This document shows positions 18,338 to 27,368 of a stretch of 64,000 nucleotides of DNA, piece after piece (position 1 is the stretch's first letter; the number at the start of each line of letters is the position of its first letter). The stretch spans positions 620,001 through 684,000 of the forward strand of contig CAZXOK010000001.1 in assembly GCA_964642175.1 (NCBI GenBank), given 5' to 3'. The translations under genes were made by a program, and so were the position numbers. Source of the stretch: JANQGG01 sp964642175 (GTDB lineage: Bacteria > Bacteroidota > Chlorobiia > Chlorobiales > Chloroherpetonaceae). A model generated the notes under the pieces. The model searched no databases, was not told where the DNA came from, and saw only the letters and a list, made by a program, of their open reading frames with translations.

Positions 18338-19234
18338 TTAAGCAGCAAGTTTGCCATAAGGTTCTTTGAGTCCCGTCATACTTAAACTCAGTTCCCAAAG
18401 GCGATGCGCTACATCGGTATTATAGCTCTCCCTTGATGTGGATACTTGTTTGCAGTTATCATAGTATTTTCCGGTAATACCTTCTAGCTCGTCGGAAGTG
18501 GCTAAATAGATTTGTGTCTTAGCGCCATCTTCGGCAGAAATCGAGATCAGGTTCATGGCTGTTCTTAACATAGATCCCATAAATCCGTTATTTGCACCAA
18601 ATTTTGTGGCTACAATACCCGGATGCAGGGTATTTGTTGTAATGTTGCTGCTTTCGAGTTTTCTGGCCAGTTCATACGTGAATAGAATATTGGCTAGTTT
18701 AGACTGTGAGTAAGCTCCCCATCCGTTATAAAAGTTTTTATGTTCGATATCTTTAAAATTAATGCTACCCCCCTGGTGTGCCATAGAAGACACATTAATA
18801 ATTCTTGCCGGCGAATCGGTTGGCATTTTTGGTAACATCAAATGTGTAAGTAAAAAGTAGTTCAGATGGTTCAGGGCAAATGTCATTTCAATACCATCAA
18901 CACTTTCCTGGCGCGATGTAAATAAAGCCCCGGCATTATTTATCAAAACATCGCAATGTGGATAACGCTCACTGTATTTATCAACAAGTTTATGAATTTG
19001 CTCCTGTGAGCTGAGGTCGGCTATAAAATGATCAACTTTATTATTGCCGGTGTTTTCAAGGATCTCCTCGGTCACTGATTTGGTTTTCTCGGCATGGCGG
19101 CCAATTAAAATTACAGTGGCCTCTTTTTTGGCAATTTCTTCGGCTGTGACTTTCCCGATCCCATCCGTTGCGCCTGTTACCAGGAATATTTGGTCTTTAA
19201 TGGGTTTCTTAGTGGTCCATTCATTGCTTTGCAT
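18338..19234 (-). CDS. Short-chain dehydrogenase/reductase (retinol-dehydrogenase-like)
   Basis: This 298-residue Rossmann-fold oxidoreductase has the cofactor motif TGATDGIG (20-27), NNAG, and the catalytic YSQSK motif with an upstream serine (INVSSMAHQGG). An Arg in the second strand (LIGRHAEK) suggests preference for NADP(H). The overall pattern matches the retinol-dehydrogenase/WW-oxidoreductase group, which in bacteria is functionally diverse. It is a single gene with a CRP-type palindrome about 108 bp upstream. Confidence 0.88.
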   Translation of the reverse strand: MQSNEWTTKKPIKDQIFLVTGATDGIGKVTAEEIAKKEATVILIGRHAEKTKSVTEEILENTGNNKVDHFIADLSSQEQIHKLVDKYSERYPHCDVLINNAGALFTSRQESVDGIEMTFALNHLNYFLLTHLMLPKMPTDSPARIINVSSMAHQGGSINFKDIEHKNFYNGWGAYSQSKLANILFTYELARKLESSNITTNTLHPGIVATKFGANNGFMGSMLRTAMNLISISAEDGAKTQIYLATSDELEGITGKYYDNCKQVSTSRESYNTDVAHRLWELSLSMTGLKEPYGKLAA

Positions 19235-19341
19235 AATGATCGATGAGTTAGGTTTAATTATTTTTATGGCAACATAAACAGCGATCGATGCACAATCGTT
19301 TATAAACCCGATTTTTAAGAGTTAGAATCAACGCGGGTTAA

Positions 19342-19357
19342 TGTGACAAGTATCACA
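19342..19357. promoter_or_regulatory. CRP/FNR-type palindrome upstream of the SDR gene
   Basis: TGTGACAAGTATCACA fits the canonical TGTGA-N6-TCACA recognition pattern of CRP-family regulators exactly. It lies in the 234-bp region between the subtilase terminator and the SDR start on the minus strand. Binding is inferred from the consensus only. Confidence 0.5.
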
Positions 19358-19436
19358 GCCAGTTAGCCATATAATTATAACATTTGCTCTCAAATCATGT
19401 TCTTTGGTGAGATTTGCAGGATAAAATAATTACCCT

Positions 19437-19470
19437 GAAACAGGCTGCTATTATTTAAGCAGCCTGTTTC
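19437..19470 (-). terminator. Strong hairpin at the end of the subtilase gene
   Basis: A 13-bp perfect inverted repeat (GAAACAGGCTGCT / AGCAGCCTGTTTC, 8-nt loop) overlaps the subtilase stop codon on the minus strand. The T-run after it is weak, so it may act as a terminator or a 3'-end stabiliser. Confidence 0.6.
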
Positions 19471-22400
19471 ATTTTATAACGGCAAACTTTCCAATTTTTT
19501 CTTCATCTTCAGGGCCTTTAATCCGGTAGATATAAATACCAGAAGAGAGGGGCTCGCCGGATTTAGTTTTAGCATCCCACATCACCCCGCCATTAGGTGT
19601 ATTAAAAGCAATATGCTGCAGGTGCCGGCCACTAAGACTGTAAATATCTATGGTGCCCGATCTGGTCAAATTGGCAAACATCAGGTTTTGACCTGAGTGT
19701 GCCAGTTTAAATGGATTAGGGTAGATAAATGCCTTGCTAAGGGTTTCTTTCACTTCATCAAACGAAATGATATTACCGCCGTTCCGGGTATCTATTGGTG
19801 TGCCATCCTGGCTTACCAGGTTGCTCAGTTGCAGGGTCTGGGAAATACCAAGTCCACCGATATCTGTACCTTCTATAATGATAAGAATAGATTTTTGGGC
19901 GTTTTGTAACTCTACCTTCGCAATTCTGCCAAACGGACTTAATAAATAATTATCCAGCTTTAAGGCGGTGCCAACAGAGACGGCCTTATTAAAATCAATA
20001 ACTACCTGGTTTGCCGAAATCACCCTGCTTGTAGAGATGTAAAATGAAGCTGCAGACGATTGAGACACTTCAAATGAATGAGATTTGTAAGCCGTATCGA
20101 GCCTTCCGTAGTCTTCATCCCAGAGCTCGCCGAGTGAAACTGTGTAAGTCCCAGGCTCCAAAACTAATGGTTTAAAGGAGGCTACCAGGCTGTACCCCCC
20201 TCCCGCAAGCGTTACCGAACCAGGAGAAAATAGTGGCCCACTTTCTTTTTGTATCGTGATTTTGGAAGCATTAACTGAGAGAATATCGAGAGGCTCGGAA
20301 AATCCAAGCCTCAAAAAGCCATTATTAAAAGTGGCATTAATAAGTCTGGGTTTTGAGTGAGGACGTGCAATAAAATAACGTCCGGTATCGCTTTCCAAAC
20401 CCCCCGACCTGGAAGTAATGGCATAGATATACTGGTTGTTTTTACCTGTAACGGTGGTATCCAAAAACTCAGGCTGGGCGGTTTGAGCGATCAATGTGGT
20501 TGGCCTGGTTGCCGGGGATAAATACGTTTCTCGATATATGTTGTAGCCTGAGGCAGAAGCAACCGGCAACCAGCTAAGCTGAAGGGTTGTATCGCTAAGC
20601 GATTCAAAACGAATGCCTATGGGTGGGGCAGGTCCGGTAGGTTGCTGGTATTCATAAATCTTAGCAGTCAGATCGTCCGAAAAAATCAGTTCTTTTAGAT
20701 TGTTGCCATCAATATCCTCTATGATAAGGCCATTAGCTGTAGCCCTGGGGTTCATCCAGTCTGCTTGAAAACTTTGTGTGGCATCCGACCAGGAAAACAC
20801 GTACAAATTTGGATAAGCAAGTATGAACAACTCGTCCCTGCCATCTTTGTTCAAATCTCCGGCCGCGGTGGCGCTGGAGAAATAAAAGGCCGGTTTGTAA
20901 TTATAAAAAGCCTTTTTCCAGAGTTGTTCATAGGAATTATCGCCGCTGGCCTGGTAGAGTTCAAACACCCAAACCTGAGGATCGTAATCATTCTGTGAGT
21001 TTTGATTTTCATTGCTGTGATAACCAATTAAAAACTGTGTTTTGCCATTGTCCAGGAAATTTCCGCTTACAAGCCAATTGCTGCCACCAATATAATCTGT
21101 TAGATAGAGCCAGGTTTGGTTGTAGGTATTGGCGCTGCCACTGTATTCATACATGATGAAATTGGCATCGTAGTCGCCAACAAGAATCTCTGGCCGGCCA
21201 TCACCATCAAAATCACTCACCAATGCTTTGGGTTCTTCAAAGGCAGGTCTGGAGCCATCTTTGGCTAATTTCACGGGATTTGGCAGAATGGCAATCTGGT
21301 TATAATTCTGATCTAAAATGAAATAGGCGGTGTCGTTTCGGGCAATTAATTCCAGCTCACCATTGTTTTTGGTATCGGCAAGTCGGGCACCCCAGACATT
21401 ACCCGTCAGGGAGTCGGCATAGAGCATGCTGGAAAAAGGTGACGAGGTGGGTGAGTTTTGGCTGAACAAAATGGTACGTCCACCGGATTGAACCAATACA
21501 TCCAGTTTACCGTCTTTATTAAAATCAGCCAGATCCCTTGGGATATAGGGCCCCGGAACGGAGTCCAGCAGCACAAATTCCTCTTCAACCGCGTTATATT
21601 CAAAACGTTTAAGCGAGCCGTATTTTTTGCCTTCCAGCGGCAGGGACTCATTCATAAGGATTTCCGGCCGGCCGTTTTGGTTAAAATCCTCCACCAGTCC
21701 TAAATAGTACCCTTTTGGTAAAGCCCGGGCGGTTTGATCCTTGAACTGATAACCTGATACGGATGGTGTGGGTACTATTTCAGGATCCAGGCTCCCGTTA
21801 AGCGTATCGGATGTGCTCAGGAGGCCGGCTCGATTTTCAGCCGTAAGGTAAAACGAATATTGGGTGCCGGGTTGCACATTCTCCGATTGAAGCAAAGTTT
21901 CGTGTGTTCGTCTTATATCGGGTAGGGTCAGAATAGTATAGGGCTCGGAAGAGCTTTGAGGGCGATAGTGTACTTTAACAGCACACAGGTCGTCGGTTTC
22001 AGCACTCAAGAGCAAACCATGGCGGTCATTCAGGTAAGCATCAATCAGCGTAAAGTTACTGAGTTGGGGTTTTGAGCGATCCAGAAATACCCGTTGTCTG
22101 GCTTCAATGGTTTTGCCATTGGCCTGATACACCGTGAGCCGCAAGGTGTAAGAGCTGTCTTGTAGAGGTGCAATTTGCCAAATCCCTAAGGTATCCTTGA
22201 TACGCTGTTTGGAATTTTCGGAAATCGGGGTCCATTCTCCGCCAAAAGTAGTGCCGGGCCGGTAACTGAGCTGAAAGCGTTGAAAATTGGGTGAGGTTGC
22301 CGTGCCGGTTATCACCACGTCCAATGAGTCACCAATTCCGGCATCATAGGCAGGGGATAAGATCTGTGCGATCGGGGAGCCGACAGATTGAAGGGCCAGA

Positions 22401-23890
22401 TTTGCATTTACCCGCCCGGCGCCGCTGAAATGATCCCATCCCGCCAGCGCGATATCATCTGCTGTAGATGTAAGAATACCACGAACCTGGCCCGGGGTTA
22501 AATCCGGATTCTGAGAAAGGAGCAATGCAGCCACGCCGGCTGTATGAGGGGCCGCAGCGCTGGTTCCGCCAAACGAATTGGTGTAGTAGTCTTTGTAAAA
22601 AGGCATGGTGGTTGTGATGCCGGTTCCCGGTGCACCAATATCCACGGTGATGCCAAAGGTAGAAAAACTTGTCACATCGTCGAATGGGGTGGTAGCGACT
22701 GTGGAGATCACTTCATCATACCCGGAAGGGAAGTGCTGCTTGTCTCCGCCCGCATTGCCCGAAGAGGCGCACATCACCACGCCATTGTCGTGAGCATATT
22801 GAATGGCATCTTTCAAAAGCGGGGAGAGCACCACGTCGCCGAAGCTCATGTTCAGAACCCGGATGTTGTTATCGGCGGCATAGACAATAGCCGAGGCAAT
22901 ATCGATATCGTTGGCATAGCCGGCAGCGGTAAACACTCTCAGGGCAACCAACTTGCAGGAAGGTGCCACCCCGGCCAGACCAATACTATTATTGGCTGAA
23001 GCAGCCACGATGCCGGCGCAGGCCGTTCCATGGGAGTTATCATCAAACGGGTCGGCATCCGGATCCTGAAAATCAGAAAAGCCGTTGAGATGGTCGATAT
23101 TCAGGGGCTGGCTGGTAAAATCCCACCCGATGATATCATCCGGGTAACCGTTTTGGTCCTGATCCAGGCTGTCGAAATCACCACTGAGCCCTCCGGGATC
23201 AAGTTCAAAAGTCACCGGATCGCGTTTTTCACTGTAAGGCCAGGGCTCGAATGTGCCGTTCTGGTTCAAGTCTTCCTGCGGATTAATATATAAACTGGGA
23301 ATCAGATCGGGATGGGTGTAATCAATACCGGTGTCTATAATTCCAACTTTCACGGCACTATCGCCTGTGGTGATCTCCCAGGCCTCTGGCGCCTGAATGA
23401 TCCTTAGGTTCCACTGACTTGCATAGGCCGAATCGTTTGGTGAAAACGCCGGTCTGATGGTATGCAGCGGATAATAATGGTTCCATTGCACAGATTCCAC
23501 ATCGGGGTGAGTTCTGAGCTGCTCAATCAGGGATTGGCGTTCTGGGTCTGAAAGCGCTTGTTGAAGTTCAGTCTTAAAATAACGAGTCTTATGAATGGAA
23601 GCTGCCCTGTTAAAGTGTGATAAAGTCTTATTGGGAGTTGAAGGTCTGCGCCATATTGGCTTTAGACTTAATGAATCCAGAATCCCTGATTGAACCTGAA
23701 GGCTTCGGGCCGACAACTGGATGGTATCACGGCTTTTGAGCTTAAGAACCAATGTCCTTGGCTGAGGGGCTTTGGTGTTTGGTTGAAATGAAGCCGGATT
23801 TTTTTTGTATAAGAGTGGGGAGGGCTCCCTGGCATGGAGCAGGGATGAAAATCCTACAATCAAAAAGAGGGTCAGAAAAGATCTGTACAT
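19469..23890 (-). CDS. Secreted S8 (subtilisin-like) protease with FG-GAP-type repeats and T9SS sorting domain
   Basis: This 1473-residue protein has an N-terminal signal peptide (MYRSFLTLFLIVGFSSLLHA), a propeptide, and a peptidase S8 domain with catalytic D186 (IIDTGID), H287 (NSHGTACAG) and S444 (GGTSAAAPH). The central part (about 720-1060) has repeated acidic DxNxDGxxE/DFDGDGRPEI calcium-binding motifs of the FG-GAP/VCBS beta-propeller kind, followed by a fibronectin-III-like region. The last 80 residues (IYPNPFKL, then DIYSLSGRHLQ, then GIYIYRI) form a type A sorting domain for the type IX secretion system. It is expected on the cell surface or secreted. No other T9SS gene is in the window. 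Confidence 0.92.
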   Translation of the reverse strand: MYRSFLTLFLIVGFSSLLHAREPSPLLYKKNPASFQPNTKAPQPRTLVLKLKSRDTIQLSARSLQVQSGILDSLSLKPIWRRPSTPNKTLSHFNRAASIHKTRYFKTELQQALSDPERQSLIEQLRTHPDVESVQWNHYYPLHTIRPAFSPNDSAYASQWNLRIIQAPEAWEITTGDSAVKVGIIDTGIDYTHPDLIPSLYINPQEDLNQNGTFEPWPYSEKRDPVTFELDPGGLSGDFDSLDQDQNGYPDDIIGWDFTSQPLNIDHLNGFSDFQDPDADPFDDNSHGTACAGIVAASANNSIGLAGVAPSCKLVALRVFTAAGYANDIDIASAIVYAADNNIRVLNMSFGDVVLSPLLKDAIQYAHDNGVVMCASSGNAGGDKQHFPSGYDEVISTVATTPFDDVTSFSTFGITVDIGAPGTGITTTMPFYKDYYTNSFGGTSAAAPHTAGVAALLLSQNPDLTPGQVRGILTSTADDIALAGWDHFSGAGRVNANLALQSVGSPIAQILSPAYDAGIGDSLDVVITGTATSPNFQRFQLSYRPGTTFGGEWTPISENSKQRIKDTLGIWQIAPLQDSSYTLRLTVYQANGKTIEARQRVFLDRSKPQLSNFTLIDAYLNDRHGLLLSAETDDLCAVKVHYRPQSSSEPYTILTLPDIRRTHETLLQSENVQPGTQYSFYLTAENRAGLLSTSDTLNGSLDPEIVPTPSVSGYQFKDQTARALPKGYYLGLVEDFNQNGRPEILMNESLPLEGKKYGSLKRFEYNAVEEEFVLLDSVPGPYIPRDLADFNKDGKLDVLVQSGGRTILFSQNSPTSSPFSSMLYADSLTGNVWGARLADTKNNGELELIARNDTAYFILDQNYNQIAILPNPVKLAKDGSRPAFEEPKALVSDFDGDGRPEILVGDYDANFIMYEYSGSANTYNQTWLYLTDYIGGSNWLVSGNFLDNGKTQFLIGYHSNENQNSQNDYDPQVWVFELYQASGDNSYEQLWKKAFYNYKPAFYFSSATAAGDLNKDGRDELFILAYPNLYVFSWSDATQSFQADWMNPRATANGLIIEDIDGNNLKELIFSDDLTAKIYEYQQPTGPAPPIGIRFESLSDTTLQLSWLPVASASGYNIYRETYLSPATRPTTLIAQTAQPEFLDTTVTGKNNQYIYAITSRSGGLESDTGRYFIARPHSKPRLINATFNNGFLRLGFSEPLDILSVNASKITIQKESGPLFSPGSVTLAGGGYSLVASFKPLVLEPGTYTVSLGELWDEDYGRLDTAYKSHSFEVSQSSAASFYISTSRVISANQVVIDFNKAVSVGTALKLDNYLLSPFGRIAKVELQNAQKSILIIIEGTDIGGLGISQTLQLSNLVSQDGTPIDTRNGGNIISFDEVKETLSKAFIYPNPFKLAHSGQNLMFANLTRSGTIDIYSLSGRHLQHIAFNTPNGGVMWDAKTKSGEPLSSGIYIYRIKGPEDEEKIGKFAVIK

Positions 23891-24004
23891 ATCAACTTAC
23901 TGGCTATCGGTCTCTGAAAAACTTCAACAAAATAGAGAGAGTTTCAGCATGAAACAAGCCAAAAATCCGGGTCGAAGATCCCAAATGAACCATATAAAGG
24001 CCTA

Positions 24005-25759
24005 TTAAGCCGGGCAATGCTCCTGGGCAAAAGAACGGAGTTCCTCTTCGATTTGATTGGCTGTGCTGTAAGAAAGGCATGTTTGGGCCAGTGTGCGGCA
24101 ATCTTCCAGCGTAACATTGGAAAGAGTCACTTTAAGTTCAGGAATACTGGAATTGACAAGGCTGAAATCTTCCAGCCCCAAACCTAGTAAAAGAGGCGTT
24201 GCCATTGGGTCGGCTGCTATTTCGCCACAAACAGACACCGGGCAACCGGCCTGATTGGCACTTCGGATTACCTTGGCCAGCATGCGTACAATTGCCGGAT
24301 GGAACTTTCGGTAAAGATCCTGAACCACATCGTTGTTGCGATCTACCGCCAGGGTGTATTGGATGAGGTCGTTGGTACCAACACTAACAAAATCGCATAT
24401 TTGAACGATATCATCAATAATCTCTACGGCAGAGGGGATTTCAATCATGACCCCAAGTTGCAATTGTTCAGGCTCTTTATAACCTTCATGCACCATTTTT
24501 TTGATAATGTCGCTAATATGCGCTTTGATTATCTCAATTTCCTCAATAGAAGCCACCATCGGTAACAGCAAATTGATATTACCCGAAGTATTGGCGCGTA
24601 AAATGGCACGGAGCTGATTTTCGAGAATCTCGGGTACATCAATTAATATGCGGATACCCCGCCATCCCAGGTTGGGATTCTGCTCTTTGTAGGCTGAAAT
24701 CAACAGCTTATCCCCACCAACATCAAACAAGCGAATGACAAGTGGCAATGGAGCCAGGTTTTTGGCCAGATCATGATAATATTCGTATTGTTCCTGTTCG
24801 GTAGGTGCTTTACCCGAGGATATAAATAAACTCTCGCTTCGATATAAGCCCACGCCCTTAGCGCCTACTTTTTTCAGGGTGTCGATTTCCTCTTTAAAAT
24901 CGATGTTTGAATACAAATTTATAGGATGGCCGCATTTGGTTTGACTCAGAAGTTTCTGCGACTCTTCCAGGCGTTTTCCGCATTCTGTCTCAGCTTTGAG
25001 TTTTTGATCATATTCCAGTAAACGTTGTTTGGATGGATTGATGATCAATTCACCGGTATAGCCATCAATAATGGCCATATCACCATTTTTTGTTTTTTCC
25101 GAGACACTATGAAGCCCAACGATCATGGGTATATTTAGGGATCGGCATATAAGGGCGGCATGAGAGGTTACCCCACCACCATCTGTGGCGCATCCTAAAA
25201 TATCCTGCCTGCTGAATAAAATCACATCGGCCGGGTTGAGCAGGCTGGAAATAACAATAGTATTGGATTTGATCTTCGAAAGCAATGTGCCCGAATGCAG
25301 GTTGCGAATAATGCGTTCTTTAAGATCTTTTATATCCTGCGAGCGCTCACGAAGGTTAGAGTCGGTAGCTGCCGACATCATATCCTGATAGCGGCTGATC
25401 TCTTCATCAATAATAATATCAGCGCTTTTGCGTTCCTCTCTGATACGTTTATACACCCGGTCCAGCATAAACTGATCGCTGAGCATCATGATCTGGGCTG
25501 AAAAGATCTCCGAGAACACTTCGCCAAGTTTTTGCTCGGTTACACGTTCAATTTTTTCCAGTTCTTTTTTAGAACGGGATAGTGCTTGTTTCAAACGGGA
25601 GATTTCCTTTTCAATATCCGATTCGGAAATAATGTCTCTTTCGGGAGTAAATTCGTGGCGTTTGTAAATAAATACTTCACCCTTAACCAGTCCTTTGGAG
25701 GCTTGCTGTCCGTTATAGACTTTCTCGTTCTCTATATGTTTATCGTTGGTATCCGGCAT
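24005..25759 (-). CDS. ptsI: Phosphoenolpyruvate-protein phosphotransferase (PTS enzyme I)
   Basis: About 584 residues from the ATG at 25759 (a GTG four codons upstream is possible). It transfers phosphate from PEP to HPr. The phospho-accepting histidine is H200 in GGVTSHAALICRSLNIP. The PEP-binding TIM barrel has motifs LYRSESLF, RLFDVGGDK, GVMIEIPSA, SVGTNDLIQYTLAVDRN and the Cys-containing VSVCGEIAADP. Length and order are normal. HPr and EII genes are not adjacent, so the role (sugar uptake or regulation) is not defined. It lies downstream of lptB on the same strand, about 110 bp apart. Confidence 0.95.
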   Translation of the reverse strand: MPDTNDKHIENEKVYNGQQASKGLVKGEVFIYKRHEFTPERDIISESDIEKEISRLKQALSRSKKELEKIERVTEQKLGEVFSEIFSAQIMMLSDQFMLDRVYKRIREERKSADIIIDEEISRYQDMMSAATDSNLRERSQDIKDLKERIIRNLHSGTLLSKIKSNTIVISSLLNPADVILFSRQDILGCATDGGGVTSHAALICRSLNIPMIVGLHSVSEKTKNGDMAIIDGYTGELIINPSKQRLLEYDQKLKAETECGKRLEESQKLLSQTKCGHPINLYSNIDFKEEIDTLKKVGAKGVGLYRSESLFISSGKAPTEQEQYEYYHDLAKNLAPLPLVIRLFDVGGDKLLISAYKEQNPNLGWRGIRILIDVPEILENQLRAILRANTSGNINLLLPMVASIEEIEIIKAHISDIIKKMVHEGYKEPEQLQLGVMIEIPSAVEIIDDIVQICDFVSVGTNDLIQYTLAVDRNNDVVQDLYRKFHPAIVRMLAKVIRSANQAGCPVSVCGEIAADPMATPLLLGLGLEDFSLVNSSIPELKVTLSNVTLEDCRTLAQTCLSYSTANQIEEELRSFAQEHCPA

Positions 25760-25879
25760 AGTAACTGGCACATCAATGCAAAATGTTTGTATTTATTTGA
25801 GGTAATATATAAAAAATCAAAAATATGCAGCGGCGAGACCCCACAAATTGCTGTTTTTTAATGTATTAACTGCAAAGAG

Positions 25880-26704
25880 TTAAAAGCGCTCAAGCGAGAA
25901 TTTTTCACCTAAATAAAGTTTTCGGGCTTGTTCGCTTGAGGCCAGTTCTTCGGCTGTCCCCTGCATTAAAATATCACCTTCGTAAAGCAAGTAAGCCCGC
26001 TCGGTAATTGAGAGGGTTTCATGCACATTATGATCTGTTATCAACACACCTATGTTACGGTCTTTAAGATGGGAAACAATGTTCTGAATATCCTCTACCG
26101 CAATCGGATCCACTCCTGCAAAAGGCTCGTCAAGTAAAATGAATTTAGGTTCGGTGGCCAGTGCCCGGGCAATTTCTGTTCGCCGGCGTTCACCTCCCGA
26201 CAGGGAGAAACCAGTGGATTTTCGGATATGGGCAATATTGAAATCCTTCAGCAATTGCTCGGTTCGCTCTTTCTGGTCTTTTTTTGAAAGAGAGGTAAAT
26301 TGCAATACACTCAGGATGTTTTCTTCTACCGTTAGTTTGCGAAACACCGAAGGCTCCTGGGGTAAATACCCAACACCCAGCCTGGCACGTTTATACATAG
26401 GCATGGAGGTGATGTTCTGATCGTTAAAGAAAACTTCGCCACCATCGGGTGAGATTAACCCAACAATCATGTAAAAGGTAGTGGTTTTACCGGCTCCGTT
26501 AGGGCCAAGAAGCCCTACAATTTCGCCCTGGTTTACATGAACGGTAGAGCTTTTAACAACCACTCGTTTCTTATATACTTTCTTAAGCTCGCGACAACTT
26601 AACTGGGATTTGGTTTCTTCGGCCAATGTTATGGGATTGCTATGAATGGTTAATAAAACTTCACTGTTACTAATAACTGTGCTAAAATATAACGGAATTT
26701 TCAT
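25880..26704 (-). CDS. lptB: LPS export ABC transporter ATPase LptB
   Basis: This 274-residue ATPase powers lipopolysaccharide transport from the inner membrane with LptFG-LptC. It has Walker A GPNGAGKTT, the signature LSGGERRRTEIARAL (typical of LptB), Walker B FILLDEPFAGVDPIA and H-loop LITDHNVHETL. A 35-residue extension precedes the core (usual start near ELKKVYKKRVVV); no internal ATG offers a shorter start, so it is kept. The C-terminus YLGEKFSLERF is typical. The divergent region upstream contains a CRP-type palindrome. Confidence 0.93.
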   Translation of the reverse strand: MKIPLYFSTVISNSEVLLTIHSNPITLAEETKSQLSCRELKKVYKKRVVVKSSTVHVNQGEIVGLLGPNGAGKTTTFYMIVGLISPDGGEVFFNDQNITSMPMYKRARLGVGYLPQEPSVFRKLTVEENILSVLQFTSLSKKDQKERTEQLLKDFNIAHIRKSTGFSLSGGERRRTEIARALATEPKFILLDEPFAGVDPIAVEDIQNIVSHLKDRNIGVLITDHNVHETLSITERAYLLYEGDILMQGTAEELASSEQARKLYLGEKFSLERF

Positions 26705-26758
26705 AATGAAGTTTTTTTAATTTATTTTGATGGACTAATTGTAAGGCATTTTACAGGA

Positions 26759-26774
26759 TGTGACTTTTGTCACA
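26759..26774. promoter_or_regulatory. CRP/FNR-type palindrome between lptB and the gamma-carbonic-anhydrase gene
   Basis: TGTGACTTTTGTCACA is an exact TGTGA-N6-TCACA palindrome, 37 bp before the downstream ATG at 26811 and 55 bp before the lptB start on the other strand. It could control either divergent gene. The role is inferred from the consensus. Confidence 0.5.
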
Positions 26775-26810
26775 ATAGGTGCCAATGCCATTAAATACTT
26801 TAACTGATCA

Positions 26811-27344
26811 ATGGGCAAAGTTTTACCTTACAAAGGAATCTGGCCGGATATTCACGACAGTGTTTTCATTACTGAAGGTGCTTATGTGATTGGGGATGTA
26901 AAAATTGGCCGGGACAGCAGTATCTGGTTCAATGCAGTTGTAAGGGGTGATGTTTGTCCGATTCGAATTGGAGAGAGAACCAACATACAGGACAATGCAA
27001 CACTTCATGTAACACACGATACCGGACCGTTGAACATTGGAAATGATGTTACGATCGGCCATAATGCAGTTTTACATGCCTGTACAGTCCGGGATTTTGT
27101 GTTAATAGGAATGGGTGCTATTTTACTTGATGATTGCATATGCGAACCTAATTCCCTGATTGCTGCTGGTTCTTTAGTAAAACAAGGTTTTGTTGTGCCT
27201 TCAGGAAAACTGGTTGCAGGGGTACCTGCTAAAATTGTGAGGGATCTGAATGAAAAAGAACTTAAAAATGTAAAGACCTCACCATCCAATTACATGAGAT
27301 ATGTTAGTAACTACAGAGCACAGCTTAAGGAACCAATTTCTTAA
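26811..27344 (+). CDS. Gamma-class carbonic-anhydrase-family hexapeptide protein
   Basis: This 177-residue left-handed beta-helix protein has repeated hexapeptide motifs (VIGDVKIGRDSSIWFNAVVRGD, then IRIGERTNIQDNATLHVTHD). The three histidines expected to bind zinc across the trimer interface are present (H in LHVTHD, IGHNAVLH). These YrdA/PaaY-like proteins include active and inactive carbonic anhydrases and are common next to unrelated metabolic genes. It follows a CRP-type palindrome. Confidence 0.87.
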   Translation: MGKVLPYKGIWPDIHDSVFITEGAYVIGDVKIGRDSSIWFNAVVRGDVCPIRIGERTNIQDNATLHVTHDTGPLNIGNDVTIGHNAVLHACTVRDFVLIGMGAILLDDCICEPNSLIAAGSLVKQGFVVPSGKLVAGVPAKIVRDLNEKELKNVKTSPSNYMRYVSNYRAQLKEPIS

Positions 27345-27368
27345 CCCCTTCTCAAATCGTGGTTTATT

